A DNA stretch of 64,000 nt from Arthrospira sp. PCC 9108 (GCA_016745315.1 CP066886.1:5766501-5830500); one strand, 5' to 3'. Shown: positions 48,626-59,280, numbered from the stretch's first letter. Notes: generated from the letters alone by a model not told the origin. Made by a program: numbers and translations.

Positions 48626-48725
48626 AATCCCCTAATATCTTGATGAACAGTCAAGCCAGTTAATTTTCAGTTTGAGTTTGAGTTGCTGTAGATTATTATA
48701 GCACCAATCCAGTCTTTACCGGGAG

Positions 48726-48811
48726 GCGATCGCATTTTGTCCCCCACTTTCCCACAGTGGGAATTAACCCTTAATGAAGTGTTGACAGCGAGTGGCATTC
48801 GTGAGTTATAA
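48726..48811 (+). repeat. HIP1-led 86-bp repeat, copy 2
   Basis: This copy has TTGACA in place of TTGGCA in the GTGTTGACAGCGAGTGGCA stretch and leads directly into the GUN4 leader. Confidence 0.85.
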
Positions 48812-48919
48812 CCGGGTTTCCGTGGACTAGGTAGGAGCCTGCCCTCACTGTGGGTTATAATACCAAAATAGCCGGGTTTCCCTCCGCCCGGTTGTCATGA
48901 TTTATTGGGGTTGAGAATG
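48808..48919 (+). promoter_or_regulatory. Conserved leader of the GUN4 family genes
   Basis: Holds TATAAT at 48856-48861, then a CCGGG...CCCGG hairpin at 48872-48891 and a GGGGTTGAGA stretch before the start codon. Nearly the same block of about 110 bp precedes the family genes starting at 50176, 53088, 61205 and 63006. A shorter version with the hairpin precedes those at 51868, 54372, 56185 and 57682. Confidence 0.6.
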
Positions 48920-49957
48920 ATGGCGAAATGTCCCGTTTGTGAAACGGAATATACACCAAATGAGGTCGAAACCTGTTCGGTGTGTGGTTATGACCTGACA
49001 CCCTATCCCCCTACTGATGAGATACCGTCGGGGTTTTGGGAGAAGGAGAAAAAACGCATTGCGGCAGCCAAGCGGGTTTGGCGATTGTCTCAGTCTCAGG
49101 TAGAGTCCGCACAGTTGATAGTCTCTCACCTGCAGTCTCAGTTAGATGAAACCACCCGGAAAATTGAGGGGTTTACCCAATCTCAATCACAGCTAGAATC
49201 TCAGATAGAAGCGATCGCATCTTCTCAACTCCGGTCGCTACCACGGCTAGAATCACAGATAGAAGCGATCGCATCTTCTCAACTCCGGTCGCTACCACGG
49301 CTAGAATCACAGATAGAAGCGATCGCATCTTCTCAACTCCAGTCGCAATCACAGATAGAAGCGATCGCATCTTCTCAACTCCAGTCGCAATCACAGATAG
49401 AAGCGATCGCATCTCAACTACAGTCGATAACTGAAGCAGTGCAAGAAACTCCCATCGTGTCTTCTTCTTCTGGTTTTGATTATACCAAACTCAACAGATT
49501 ATTGAAATCAGGCAACTGGAAAGCAGCCGACCAAGAAACGGCAAAGATGATGTTAGCGGTGGCTGGAAAAACCCAAGGGGGATATTTATACAAGGATGAT
49601 ATCAAAAACTTTCCTTGCGAGGATTTGCGAATCATCGATGGTCTTTGGGTTAAACACAGTAACGGACACTTCGGGTTTAGTATCCAGAAGCAAATTTACA
49701 TCAATTGTGGGGGAAAGCCCGATGGATCGCATCCAGGTAATACAATATGGTATCGGTTCCTGGACGAGGTAGGATGGCGAGTGAATAATAGGTGGTTGTC
49801 ATGGAGCGAATTAACGTTTTCCCTCCGAGAGGCACCAGTGGGCCATCTCCCAGCCATCTCCCGGCACCTGGAAGCTGTACGAGTTCATCGGGGCTTGTAT
49901 CGGGGCTACTTGTGGTTATTGTTTATTATCAGTCTCTTTGATAATTGTAACCTGTAG
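48920..49957 (+). CDS. Zinc ribbon-coiled coil-GUN4 protein, copy 1
   Basis: 345 residues. Start at the ATG of MAKCPVCE, because the copy at 54372 has only this ATG. Residues 3-22: CPVC and CSVCG (a four-Cys zinc ribbon). 30-80: helical segment. About 90-172: five EAIAS-type repeats, three with a SLPR spacer. About 185-320: GUN4 domain (LNRLLKSGNWKAADQETAKM, DIKNFPCEDLRIIDGLWVKH, GFSIQKQIYINCGG, DEVGWRVN). Canonical GUN4 binds porphyrins and stimulates Mg-chelatase; a porphyrin-sensing role is inferred. The tail differs from copy to copy. Confidence 0.88.
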   Translation: MAKCPVCETEYTPNEVETCSVCGYDLTPYPPTDEIPSGFWEKEKKRIAAAKRVWRLSQSQVESAQLIVSHLQSQLDETTRKIEGFTQSQSQLESQIEAIASSQLRSLPRLESQIEAIASSQLRSLPRLESQIEAIASSQLQSQSQIEAIASSQLQSQSQIEAIASQLQSITEAVQETPIVSSSSGFDYTKLNRLLKSGNWKAADQETAKMMLAVAGKTQGGYLYKDDIKNFPCEDLRIIDGLWVKHSNGHFGFSIQKQIYINCGGKPDGSHPGNTIWYRFLDEVGWRVNNRWLSWSELTFSLREAPVGHLPAISRHLEAVRVHRGLYRGYLWLLFIISLFDNCNL

Positions 49958-50175
49958 TATATAACCACTACTACTACAGGCACTTGTCAAGTTCTTTTTT
50001 TCGGTGTCTTTTTCACGGAAACATGGGCTTTTCCATGCGGGGGAAGTTACCGTGGAGAGTAAAGAAACCGGGTTTCCGTGGACTAGGTAGGAGCCTGCCC
50101 TCACTGTGGGTTATAATACCAAAATAGCCGGGTTTCCCCCCGCCCGGTGGCGGCGATTTATCGGGGTTGAGAATG

Positions 50176-50757
50176 ATGGCGAAATGTCCCGTTTGTGAAA
50201 CGGAATATACACCAAATGAGGTGGAAACCTGTTCGGTGTGTGGTTATGACCTGACACCCTATCCCCCTATAATTGGTGGGATACCGTCGGGGTTTTGGGA
50301 GAAGGAGAAAAAACGCATTGCGGCCGCCAAGCGGGTTTGGCAATTGTCTCAGTCTCAGGTAGAGTCCGCACAGTTGATGGTCTCTCACCTGCAGTCTCAG
50401 TTAGATGAAATGACCCGGAAAATTGACGGTTTTACCGAGTCGTCAAATCAACAATCAGCCGATTTTAAACAGCAGTTAGAAACCATTTTTAAAAGTTTAA
50501 ATAATCTGAATAATGGCAATAATATACGCAATATAAAGCCGCCTATTAATGTATCGAAAATTTTCCCACAAATTGCAATATTAATTAACTCAGAATCTCA
50601 ATTAAAATCTGATTTAGGAAGATTGCTGTTATATAGCAAAAATATAGTTTTAAGCACTCTTGGGATAATCAGGACTTTATTGAAAATTGTTATTCAAATT
50701 CTGGCGGGATTTTTGCGATTTATTTTATTTAGATTTCGCAACAAAAATAGACCTTAA
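50176..50757 (+). CDS. Family member with GUN4 replaced by a hydrophobic tail, copy 2
   Basis: 193 residues. Residues 1-80 are nearly identical to copy 1 (zinc ribbon plus helix). There are no EAIAS repeats and no GUN4. Instead a polar linker (NNLNNGNNIRNIKPP) leads to a C-terminal hydrophobic segment (IVLSTLGIIRTLLKIVIQIL) ending in a basic tail, probably a membrane anchor. Codon use of the tail is more AT-rich than the rest. The shared N-terminal module has thus been joined to a different effector or anchor. Confidence 0.8.
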   Translation: MAKCPVCETEYTPNEVETCSVCGYDLTPYPPIIGGIPSGFWEKEKKRIAAAKRVWQLSQSQVESAQLMVSHLQSQLDEMTRKIDGFTESSNQQSADFKQQLETIFKSLNNLNNGNNIRNIKPPINVSKIFPQIAILINSESQLKSDLGRLLLYSKNIVLSTLGIIRTLLKIVIQILAGFLRFILFRFRNKNRP

Positions 50758-50817
50758 AATGTAACCTATTGGTAAAATTTGATCGTTTTACTAAATTACC
50801 CTAATAAAATACAGCTT

Positions 50818-51717
50818 ATGAAATGTCCTGTTTGTGAAACCGAATATACACCAAATGAGGTGGAAACCTGTTCGGTGTGTGGTTATGACCTGACACCCTA
50901 TCCCCCTATAATTGGTGGGATACCGTCGGGGTTTTTGGAGAAGGAGAAAAAACGCATTGCGGCAGCCAAGCGGGTTTGGCAATTGTCTCAGTCTCAGGTA
51001 GAGTCCGCACAGTTGATGGTCTCTCACCTGCAGTCTCAGTTAGATGAAATGACCCGGAAAATTGACGGTTTTACCCAATCTCAATCACAGCTAGAATCTC
51101 AGATAGAAGCGATCGCATCTTCTCAACTCCAATCCCAATCACAGCTAGAATCTCAGATAGAAGCGATCGCATCTCAACTACAGCCGATGGTCGAACAAGT
51201 GCAAGAAACCCCCATCGTGTCTTCATCTTCTAGTTTTGATTATACCGAACTCAACAGATTATTGAAATCAGGCAACTGGCTAGATGCAGAGATAAAAACC
51301 CAGGAGATAATGTTAGCGGTGGCGGGACGAACGCCACGGGGAGGTTTAGACGAGGATGATATCAAAAACTTTCCTGGCGAGGATTTGCGAATCATCGATG
51401 GTCTTTGGGTTAAACACAGTAACGGACACTTCGGGTTTAGTGTCCAGAAGCAAATATATATCAATTGTGGATTCAAGGATGATGGTAGCTATATTAAGAT
51501 GAGTGTAGACAATAATTTCTTTAAGGAAGTGGGATGGCAAATGGATGATTTTGATCTAATAAAATTTTCCTTGTTTGGGGCACCTCGGGGGCATCTTCCA
51601 ATTTTGTATTATATTACAAGAAACAGGAAAAAATACACATTGCTGAATAAACCCTATTTTAGCAGAAGCCTATATATAGGACTTATGTTGCGTATCACAC
51701 AGAAACTTGTAGCCTGA
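50818..51717 (+). CDS. Zinc ribbon-coiled coil-GUN4 protein, copy 3
   Basis: 299 residues from ATG 50818 (MKCPVCETEY). It lacks the usual leader and follows copy 2 by 60 bases, so the two may be co-transcribed. Only two EAIAS repeats. GUN4 domain is the most divergent of the set: WLDAEIKTQEIMLAVAGRTP, the conserved IKNFPGEDLRIIDGLWVKHS, then a variant end (NNFFKEVGWQMDDFDLIKFS). C-terminal basic tail of about 45 residues. Confidence 0.85.
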   Translation: MKCPVCETEYTPNEVETCSVCGYDLTPYPPIIGGIPSGFLEKEKKRIAAAKRVWQLSQSQVESAQLMVSHLQSQLDEMTRKIDGFTQSQSQLESQIEAIASSQLQSQSQLESQIEAIASQLQPMVEQVQETPIVSSSSSFDYTELNRLLKSGNWLDAEIKTQEIMLAVAGRTPRGGLDEDDIKNFPGEDLRIIDGLWVKHSNGHFGFSVQKQIYINCGFKDDGSYIKMSVDNNFFKEVGWQMDDFDLIKFSLFGAPRGHLPILYYITRNRKKYTLLNKPYFSRSLYIGLMLRITQKLVA

Positions 51718-51867
51718 TGATAAGAAACCCAGTTTCTATGAGAGTTATGGGTAAATACAGAAAGATGTCCGTAAAAGCCTGGTTTCTAGTTTCTCTCGAT
51801 GGGTTATAATAGCTTAAAGCCGGGTTTCCCCCCGCCCGGTGGCGGCGATTTGTCGGGGTTGAGAATG

Positions 51868-52872
51868 ATGGCGAAATGTCCCGTTTGTGAAACCGAATAT
51901 ACACCAAATGAGGTGGAAACCTGTTCCGTGTGTGGTTATGACCTGACACCCTATCCCCCTATAATTGGTGGGATACCGTCGGGGTTTTTGGAGAAGGAGA
52001 AAAAACGCATTGCGGCAGCCAAGCGGGTTTGGCAATTGTCTCAGTCTCAGGTAGAGTCCGCACAGTTGATGGTCTCTCACCTGCAGTCTCAGTTAGATGA
52101 AATGACCCGGAAAATTGAGGGTTTTACCCAATCTCAATCACAGCTAGAATCTCAGATAGAAGCGATCGCCTCTCAACTCCAATCCCAGAATGAAGCGATC
52201 GCCTCTCAACTCCAATCCCAGAATGAAGCGATCCCATCTCAATCCCAATCACGGCTAGAATCGCAGAATAAAGCGATCGCATCTCAACTACAGTCGCTAC
52301 CACGGCTAGAATCTCAGATAGAAGCGATCGCATCCCAACTCCAGTCGATAACTGAAGCAGTGCCAGATACTCCCATCCTGTCTTCTTCTGGTTTTGATTA
52401 TACCGAACTCAACAGATTATTGAAATCAGGCTACTGGAAAGCTGCCGACGATGAAACGGCTAAGATGATGTTAGCGGTGGCCCGACAAACCCAACGGGGA
52501 TATTTAGACGAGAATGATATCAAAAACTTTCCTGGCGAGGATTTGCGAATCATCGATGGTCTTTGGGTCAAACACAGTAACGGACTCTTCGGGTTTAGTG
52601 TCCAGAAGCAAATTTACATCAATTGTGGAGGTAAGCCTGATGGAAGCTATCCAGTTGATAATATATTGGAGCGGTTTGCAGACGAGGTAGGATGGCGAGT
52701 GAATTATGAGTGGTTGAGGGGGAAAGATTTAACGTTTTCCCCCTGGGATGCACCGAAGGGCCATCTCCCAGAAAATGTAAGGTATAGAGTACGAAGAAAA
52801 CAGCGAGGTATGTCGCGGTGTGGTGTGATTGGGGAGTATGTTTCTTCTCTTTCTATTTGGAGGAACCTGTAG
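51868..52872 (+). CDS. Zinc ribbon-coiled coil-GUN4 protein, copy 4
   Basis: 334 residues. Five to six EAIAS/EAIPS repeats of 11 and 15 residues (QSQNEAIASQL, SRLESQNKAIA). GUN4 is complete: LNRLLKSGYWKAADDETAKM, DIKNFPGEDLRIIDGLWVKH, DEVGWRVNYEWLRGKDLTFS, GHLP. Ends in a basic unrelated tail (RRKQRGMSRCGVIGE). The 3' flank shares a 'ACTACTACAGGCACTTGTCA' block with copy 1. Confidence 0.87.
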   Translation: MAKCPVCETEYTPNEVETCSVCGYDLTPYPPIIGGIPSGFLEKEKKRIAAAKRVWQLSQSQVESAQLMVSHLQSQLDEMTRKIEGFTQSQSQLESQIEAIASQLQSQNEAIASQLQSQNEAIPSQSQSRLESQNKAIASQLQSLPRLESQIEAIASQLQSITEAVPDTPILSSSGFDYTELNRLLKSGYWKAADDETAKMMLAVARQTQRGYLDENDIKNFPGEDLRIIDGLWVKHSNGLFGFSVQKQIYINCGGKPDGSYPVDNILERFADEVGWRVNYEWLRGKDLTFSPWDAPKGHLPENVRYRVRRKQRGMSRCGVIGEYVSSLSIWRNL

Positions 52873-53087
52873 TATATAACCACTACTACTACAGGCACTT
52901 GTCAAGTTCTTTTTTTCGGTGTCTTTTTAGAATCATGGGCTTTTCCAGGCGGGGGAAGTTACCGTGGAGAGTAAAGAAACCGGGTTTCCGTGGACTAGGT
53001 AGGAGCCTGCCCTCACTGTGGGTTATAATACCAAAATAGCCGGGTTTCCCCCCGCCCGGTGGCGGCGATTTGTCGGGGTTGAGAATG

Positions 53088-53984
53088 ATGGCGAAATGTC
53101 CCGTTTGTGAAACCGAATATACACCAAATGAGGTCGAAACCTGTTCGGTGTGTGGTTATGACCTGACACCCTATCCCCCTATAATTGGTGGGATACCGTC
53201 GGGGTTTTTGGAGAAGGAGAAAAAACGCATTGCGGCAGCCAAGCGGGTTTGGCAATTGTCTCAGTCTCAGGTAGAGTCCGCACAGTTGATGGTCTCTAAA
53301 GTGCAGTCTCAGTTAGATGAAATGACCCGGAAAATTGACGGTTTTACCCAATCTCAATCACAACTCCAATCCCAGATAAAAGCGATCGCCTCTCAACTCC
53401 AATCCCAGAATGAAGCGATCGCCTCTCAACTCCAATCCCAGAATAAAGCGATCGCATCTCAACTCCAATCCCAGAGTCAAGCGATCGCATCTCAACTCGA
53501 GTCGATAACTGAAGCCGTGGCAGATACTCCCATCGTGTCTTATTCTGGTTTTGATTATAGCCAACTCAACAGATTATTGAAATCAGGCCAGTGGAAAGCT
53601 GCCGACGAAAAAACGGCTAAGATGATGTGTAGGGTGGCGGGAAAAACCCACGATGGATATTTAAACTATGATGATATCAAAAACTTTCCCGGCGAGGATT
53701 GGCGAATCATCGATGGTCTTTGGGTCAAACACAGCAGGGGACGCTTCGGGTTTAGTGTCCAGAAGCAAATTTACATCAATTGTGGAGGATTGCCTGATGG
53801 AAGCTATCCAAAAGGTGATGATATATTAGAGCGCTATGGTGACCAGGTGGGATGGCGAGTTGGAAGGTCTTGGATTTTGAAGTCAGATTGCACGTTTGCG
53901 GCGATTGCTCCCTGTGGCTATCTTCCTTTTTGGCCTTGGTTATACGAGTGGTATCAGGTAGGCCATTCATTGAAGTCTGATTAA
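53088..53984 (+). CDS. Zinc ribbon-coiled coil-GUN4 protein, copy 5
   Basis: 298 residues. Four near-perfect hendecad repeats (SQNEAIASQLQ) of 33 bp each. GUN4 domain: LNRLLKSGQWKAADEKTAKM, IIDGLWVKHSRGRFGFSVQK, GDQVGWRVGRSWI. The 3' end has HLP replaced by YLP (CGYLPF), the usual end motif of the domain. Confidence 0.87.
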   Translation: MAKCPVCETEYTPNEVETCSVCGYDLTPYPPIIGGIPSGFLEKEKKRIAAAKRVWQLSQSQVESAQLMVSKVQSQLDEMTRKIDGFTQSQSQLQSQIKAIASQLQSQNEAIASQLQSQNKAIASQLQSQSQAIASQLESITEAVADTPIVSYSGFDYSQLNRLLKSGQWKAADEKTAKMMCRVAGKTHDGYLNYDDIKNFPGEDWRIIDGLWVKHSRGRFGFSVQKQIYINCGGLPDGSYPKGDDILERYGDQVGWRVGRSWILKSDCTFAAIAPCGYLPFWPWLYEWYQVGHSLKSD

Positions 53985-54063
53985 GTGCATTTGTTCTCTC
54001 GCGCACAGACTTGTCTACTGTAGCATATAAACACTTCAGGCAGTCCCGTAGTTCACCATTCAA

Positions 54064-54320
54064 ATGTTAATGAAATATCAACACCACTCCTACTCTCCAC
54101 TGGCGGTGGGTTACGCACTCAACCCACCCTACGAAGTTCCTAGTGGTGCGTTAATGAAATGTCAACACCGTTCACCATTCAAATGTTAATGAAATGTCAA
54201 CACCACTCATACTCTCCATTGGCGGTGGGTTACGCACTCAACCCACCCTACGAAGTCTTACTTCTCCACTGGTGGTAGAAACTGGGTTTCTAGTTCCTCT
54301 CGTTCGGTTATAGTAGCATA
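54064..54320. repeat. Short repeats between copies 5 and 6
   Basis: Two copies of a module with AATGTTAATGAAATRTCAAC, CACTGGCGGTGGGTTACGCA and CAACCCACCCTACGAAG, related to the 120-bp array at 58661. No gene. Confidence 0.7.
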
Positions 54321-54371
54321 AAGCCGGGTTTCCCTACACCCGGTTTCTATGTCTTATCGGGGTTGAGAATT

Positions 54372-55814
54372 ATGGCGAAATGTCCCGTTTGTGAAACGGA
54401 ATATACACCAAATGAGGTGGAAACCTGTTCCGTGTGTGGTTATGACCTGACCCCCTATCCCCCTGTGATTGGTGGGATACCGTCGGGGTTTTTGGAGAAG
54501 GAGAAAAAACGCATTGCGGCAGCCAAGCGGGTTTGGCAATTGTCTCAGTCTCAGGTAAAGTCCGCACAGTTGATGGTCTCTCACCTACAGTCTCAGTTAG
54601 ATGAAATGACCCGGAAAATTGACGGTTTTACCACTACTCAATCACGCCTAGAATCCCAGAATGAAGCGATCGCATCTCAATCGCTATCACGCCTAGAATC
54701 GCAGGTAGAAGCGATCGCATCTCAATCGCTATCACGGCTAGAATCGCAGAATGAAGCGATCGCATCTCAATCGCTATCACGCCTAGAATCGCAGGTAGAA
54801 GCGATCGCATCTCAATCGCTATCACGGCTAGAATCGCAGAATGAAGCGATCGCATCTCAATCCCAATCGCTATCACGCCTAGAATCGCAGATAGAAGCGA
54901 TCGCATCTCAATCCCAATCGCTATCACGCCTAGAATCGCAGGTAGAAGCGATCGCATCTCAATCCCAATCGCTATCACGCCTAGAATCGCAGGTAGAAGC
55001 GATCGCATCTCAATCCAATCGCTATCACGCTAGAATCGCAGAGTAGAAGCGATCGCATCTCAATCCCAATCGCTATCACGCCTAGAATCGCAGGTAGAAG
55101 CGATCGCATCTCAATCCCAATCGCTATCACGCCTAGAATCGCAGGTAGAAGCGATCGCATCTCAATCCCAATCGCTATCATGCGCTAGAATCGCAGATAG
55201 AAGCGACCGCATCTCAATCCCAATCGCTATCATGGCTAGAATCTCGGGTCAAAGCGATCACATCTCAATCGCTATCACGGCTAGAATCGCAGATAGAAGC
55301 GATCGCATCTCAACTCCAGTCGATAACTGAAGCCGTGGCAGATACTACCATCGTGTCTTCTTCTGGTTTTTTGTATACCGAACTCGACAGATTATTGAAA
55401 TCAGGCAACTGGAAAGCTGCCGACAAAGAAACGGCTAAGATGATGTTAGCGGTGGCACAAAAAACCTCTAGGAGATATTTAGACGACGATGATATCAAAA
55501 ACTTTCCCGGCGAGGATTTGCGAATCATCGATGGTCTTTGGGTCAAACACAGCAGGGGACGCTTTGGGTTTAGTGTCCAGAAGCAAATTTACATCAATTG
55601 TGGAGGTAAGCTTGTAGGACACTATCCAGGTGATACAGCGTGGTGTCAGTTTTGTGACGAGGTGGCATGGCGATATAATGGGGATTACGTGGTCTGGTCT
55701 GATTGCACGTTTTCCGCGACTGCTCCCCGCGGCCATCTCCCAAGTTATACCGGGCACTATAGTACTTTTACATCTCTTCTCTCGCGCACAGACTTGTTAA
55801 CCTTTAACATATAA
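54372..55814 (+). pseudogene. Zinc ribbon-coiled coil-GUN4 protein, copy 6, frame lost inside the repeats
   Basis: The start ATG is preceded by ATT, unlike the ATGATG of its relatives. About 14 repeats, mostly 15-residue units (SRLESQNEAIASQSL), then 17-residue ones. Between about 55014 and 55190 small indels (CCC to CC, CGCC to CGC, an extra base, TCATGCGC) throw the frame out to a TAG at 55044. A last insertion restores the original frame, so the GUN4 domain (55335-55814) is in phase with the start. Either recent slippage damage or an error in a repetitive region. Confidence 0.75.
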
Positions 55815-56184
55815 GCACTTCTAAGCACTTCAGGTAGTTGTCAAGTTCTTGTTTTCGGCAACTTTTTCACAGAAACATCGGCACCTCCCCTATTCGATGC
55901 CTCGCACTCCACTCAAAGCGGTAGCCATTGGCTTTGACAAACTTTTAAGCCACTTCTGTAACCTCTGTACTTTCGCGTTTCCGGAATATTCCCAGGAAGT
56001 TTCATCTGTCCGGGAGATGTCTTTTTCCCACTGAGTGAAGAAACCCGGTTTATATCAGGGTTATAGGTAAATACCGAAATATGTCCGTCGTAACCGAGTT
56101 TCTCAGTTCCTCTCGGTGGGTTATCATAGCATAAAGCCGGGTTTCCCTACACCCGGTTGTCGTGATTTATCAGGGTTGGGAATG

Positions 56185-57518
56185 ATGACGAAATGTCCTG
56201 TTTGTGAAACCGAATATACAGAAAATGAGGTCGAAACCTGTTCCGTGTGTGGTTATGACCTGACCCCCTATCCCCCTATTGACGAGATACCGTCCGAGTT
56301 GTGGGAGAAGGAGAAAAAACGCATTGCCGTCGCCAAGCGGGTTTGGAAATCGTCTCAGTCTCAGGTAAAGTCCGCACAGTTGATGGTCTCTCACCTGCAG
56401 TCTTATTTATATGAGACGACCCGGAACATTTACGGTTTTACCCAATCCCAATCTCAACTCCCATCCCAGAGTCAAGCGATCGCATCTCAATCCCAATTGC
56501 TATCACGCCTCAGGTCAAAGCGATCGCATCTCAGCTTCCATCCCAGAGTCAAGCGATCGCATCTCAACTCCAATCCCAGAGTCAAGCGATCGCATCTCAA
56601 CTCCAATCCCAGAGTCAAGCGATCGCATCTCAACTCCAATCCCAGAGTCAAGCGATCGCATCTCAACTCCAATCCCAGAGTCAAGCGATCACATCTCAAC
56701 TCCAATCCCAGAGTCAAGCGATCGCATCTCAATCCCAATTGCTATCACGCCTAGAATCCCAGGTAGAAGCGATCGCATCTCAACTCCAATCCCAGAGTCA
56801 AGCGATCGCATCTCAACTCCAATCCCAGAGTCAAGCGATCGCATTTCAACTCCCATCCCAGAGTCAAGCGATCGCATCTCAACTCCCATCCCAGAGTCAA
56901 GCGATCGCATCTCAACTCCCATCCCAGAGTCAAGCGATCGCATCTCAACTCCCATCCCAGAGTCAAGCGATCGCATCTCAACTCGACGAGTCGATAACTG
57001 AAGCCGTGGCAGACATTACTCCCATCGTGTCTTCATCCTCTGGTTTTGATTATAGTCAACTCGACAGATTATTGAAATCAGGCCAGTGGGAAGCAGCCGA
57101 CGAAGAAACGACTAAGATGATGTGTAGGGTGGCGGGAAAAACCTCTAGGAGATATTTAGACGACGATGATATCAAAAACTTTCCCGGCGAGGATTTGCGA
57201 ATCATCGATGGTCTTTGGGTCAAACACAGCAGGGGACGCTTCGGGTTTAGTGTCCAGAAGCAAATTTACATCAATTGTGGAGGATTGCCTGATGGACGCT
57301 ATCCAGGTGATACAATATGGGAGCGCTATTGCGGGGAGGTGGGATGGCGAATGAATGGGTCGTATATATCATGGTCTGATTGCACGTTTTCGGCGGCTGC
57401 TCCCCTGGGCCATCTTCCCGCCCGTTTTGTTGGGGTTGGTTGGTGGTTGGGTTTTGGTGTGGGACTGGTAAGGCGTAGGTTAGCACTCTTCTCTCGCGCA
57501 GAGACTTGCAGACTGTAG
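56185..57518 (+). pseudogene. Zinc ribbon-coiled coil-GUN4 protein, copy 7, with a 7-base deletion
   Basis: Most diverged N-terminus (MTKCPVCETEYTENEVETC). At about 56506 a unit lacks seven bases compared with the standard CTAGAATCTCAGGTC unit, shifting the frame. The following frame carries about 14 hendecads (ASQLQSQSQAI, ASQLPSQSQAI) and a complete GUN4 domain (LDRLLKSGQWEAADEETTKM, DIKNFPGEDLRIIDGLWVKH, GEVGWRMNGSYISWSDCTFS). The long alternative frames in the repeat are by-products of the 33-bp period. Confidence 0.75.
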
Positions 57519-57681
57519 CATATAAGCACTTCAGGTGAAGAAACCCGGTTTCTATCAGGGTTATGGGTAAATCCGAAAGATGTCCGTTTCTACCCGGTTT
57601 CTAGTTCCTCTCGGTGGGTTATCATAGCATAAAGCCGGGTTTCCCCCGCCCGGTGGCGGCGATTTGTCGGGGTTGAGAATG

Positions 57682-58632
57682 ATGGCGAAATGTCCCGTTT
57701 GTGAAACGGAATATACACCAAATGAGGTCGAAACCTGTTCGGTGTGTGGTTATGACCTGACACCCTATCCCCCTACTGATGAGATACCGTCGGGGTTTTG
57801 GGAGAAGGAGAAAAAACGCATTGCGGCAGCCAAGCGGGTTTGGCAATTGTCTCAGTCTCAGGTAGAGTCCGCACAGTTGATGGTCTCTCGCCTGCAGTCT
57901 CAGTTAGATGAAATGACCCGGAAAATTGACGGTTTTACCCAATCTCAATCACAACTCCAATCCCAGAATAAAGCGATCGCATCTCAACTCCAATCCCAGA
58001 ATAAAGCGATCGCATCTTCTCAACTCCAATCCCAATCACAGCTAGAATCTCAGATAGAAGCGATCGCATCTCAATCCCAATCACAGCTAGAATCGCAGAA
58101 TGAAGCGATCGCATCTCAACTCAAGTCGATAACTGAAGCCGTGGCAGACATTACTCCCATCGTGTCTTCTTCTGGTTTTGACTATAGCGAACTCGACAGA
58201 TTATTGAAATCAGGTGAGTGGAAAGCAGCCGACGAAGAAACGACTAAGATGATGTGGAGGGTGGCGGGAAAAACCGGGGGATATTTATACAACGATGATA
58301 TCAAAAACTTTCCCGGCGAGGATTTGCGAATCATCGATGGTCTTTGGGTCAAACACAGCAGGGGACGCTTCGGGTTTAGTGTCCAGAAGCAAATTTACAT
58401 CAATTGTGGAGGATTGCCTGATGGAAGCTATCCAGGTGATACAATATGGGAGCGCTATTGCGGGGAGGTGGGATGGCGAGTGAATGGGTCGTATATATCA
58501 TGGTCTGATTGCACGTTTTCGGCGGCAGCTCCCCTGGGCCATCTCCCCGGAATGGCGATGGATGAGTATTGGGGGGTTTTTTTGGAAAGTGGGGTGGCAC
58601 TCTTCTGTCGCGCACAGACTTGTAAACTGTAG
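57682..58632 (+). CDS. Zinc ribbon-coiled coil-GUN4 protein, copy 8
   Basis: 316 residues. Five EAIAS/KAIAS repeats. GUN4: LDRLLKSGEWKAADEETTKM, MWRVAGKTGGYLY, then a segment nearly identical in DNA to copy 7 from NFPGEDLRIIDG to AAAPLGHLP, which points to recent duplication or gene conversion between copies 7 and 8. Confidence 0.88.
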   Translation: MAKCPVCETEYTPNEVETCSVCGYDLTPYPPTDEIPSGFWEKEKKRIAAAKRVWQLSQSQVESAQLMVSRLQSQLDEMTRKIDGFTQSQSQLQSQNKAIASQLQSQNKAIASSQLQSQSQLESQIEAIASQSQSQLESQNEAIASQLKSITEAVADITPIVSSSGFDYSELDRLLKSGEWKAADEETTKMMWRVAGKTGGYLYNDDIKNFPGEDLRIIDGLWVKHSRGRFGFSVQKQIYINCGGLPDGSYPGDTIWERYCGEVGWRVNGSYISWSDCTFSAAAPLGHLPGMAMDEYWGVFLESGVALFCRAQTCKL

Positions 58633-58660
58633 CATATAACGACTTCAGGCAGTCCCTAGT

Positions 58661-59095
58661 GGTGCGTTAATGAAATGTCAACACCGTTGACCAATGAAAA
58701 TGTTAATGAAATGTCAACACCACTCCTACTCTCAATTGGCGGTGGGTTACGCTACCCTAACGCACCCTACGAAGGAGTAGGGTGCGTTAATGAAATGTCA
58801 ACACCGTTGACCAATGAAAATGTTAATGAAATGTCAACACCACTCCTACTCTCAATTGGCGGTGGGTTACGCTACCCTAACCCACCCTACGAAGGAGTAG
58901 GGTGCGTTAATGAAATGTCAACACCGTTGACCAATGAAAATGTTAATGAAATGTCAACACCACTCCTACTCTCAATTGGCGGTGGGTTACGCTACCCTAA
59001 CCCACCCTACAAAGGAGTAGGGTGCGTTAATGAAATGTCAACACCGTTGACCAATGAAAATGTTAATGAAATGTCAACACCGTTCATCATTACCA
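58661..59095. repeat. 120-bp tandem repeat, about 3.6 copies
   Basis: GGTGCGTTAATGAAATGTCA recurs at 58661, 58781, 58901 and 59021. Units contain TAACGCACCCTAC/GTAGGGTGCGTTA hairpin arms and HIP1-free sequence. Open in one frame only because 120 is a multiple of 3. Confidence 0.9.
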
Positions 59096-59108
59096 TGTCA
59101 GGAGTAGA

Positions 59109-59194
59109 GCGATCGCATTTTGTCCCCCACTTTCCCACAGTGGGAATTAACCCTTAATGAAGTGTTGACAGCGAGTGGCATTCGTGAGTTATAA
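59109..59194 (+). repeat. HIP1-led 86-bp repeat, copy 3
   Basis: Lies upstream of the plus-strand xisH-xisI pair. Confidence 0.85.
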
Positions 59195-59280
59195 TATATA
59201 GAATCATATCATAGCCCACCCAAATCACATTGATCGCCGTCGCTATCCGACATAAATTTAATATAAATGGGACGCATTTA

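Noticed and set aside
58675..59157. 160-codon repetitive ORF (MSTPLTNENVNE repeats)
   Set aside because: Produced by a 120-bp intergenic tandem repeat with hairpin arms; no homologous protein features.
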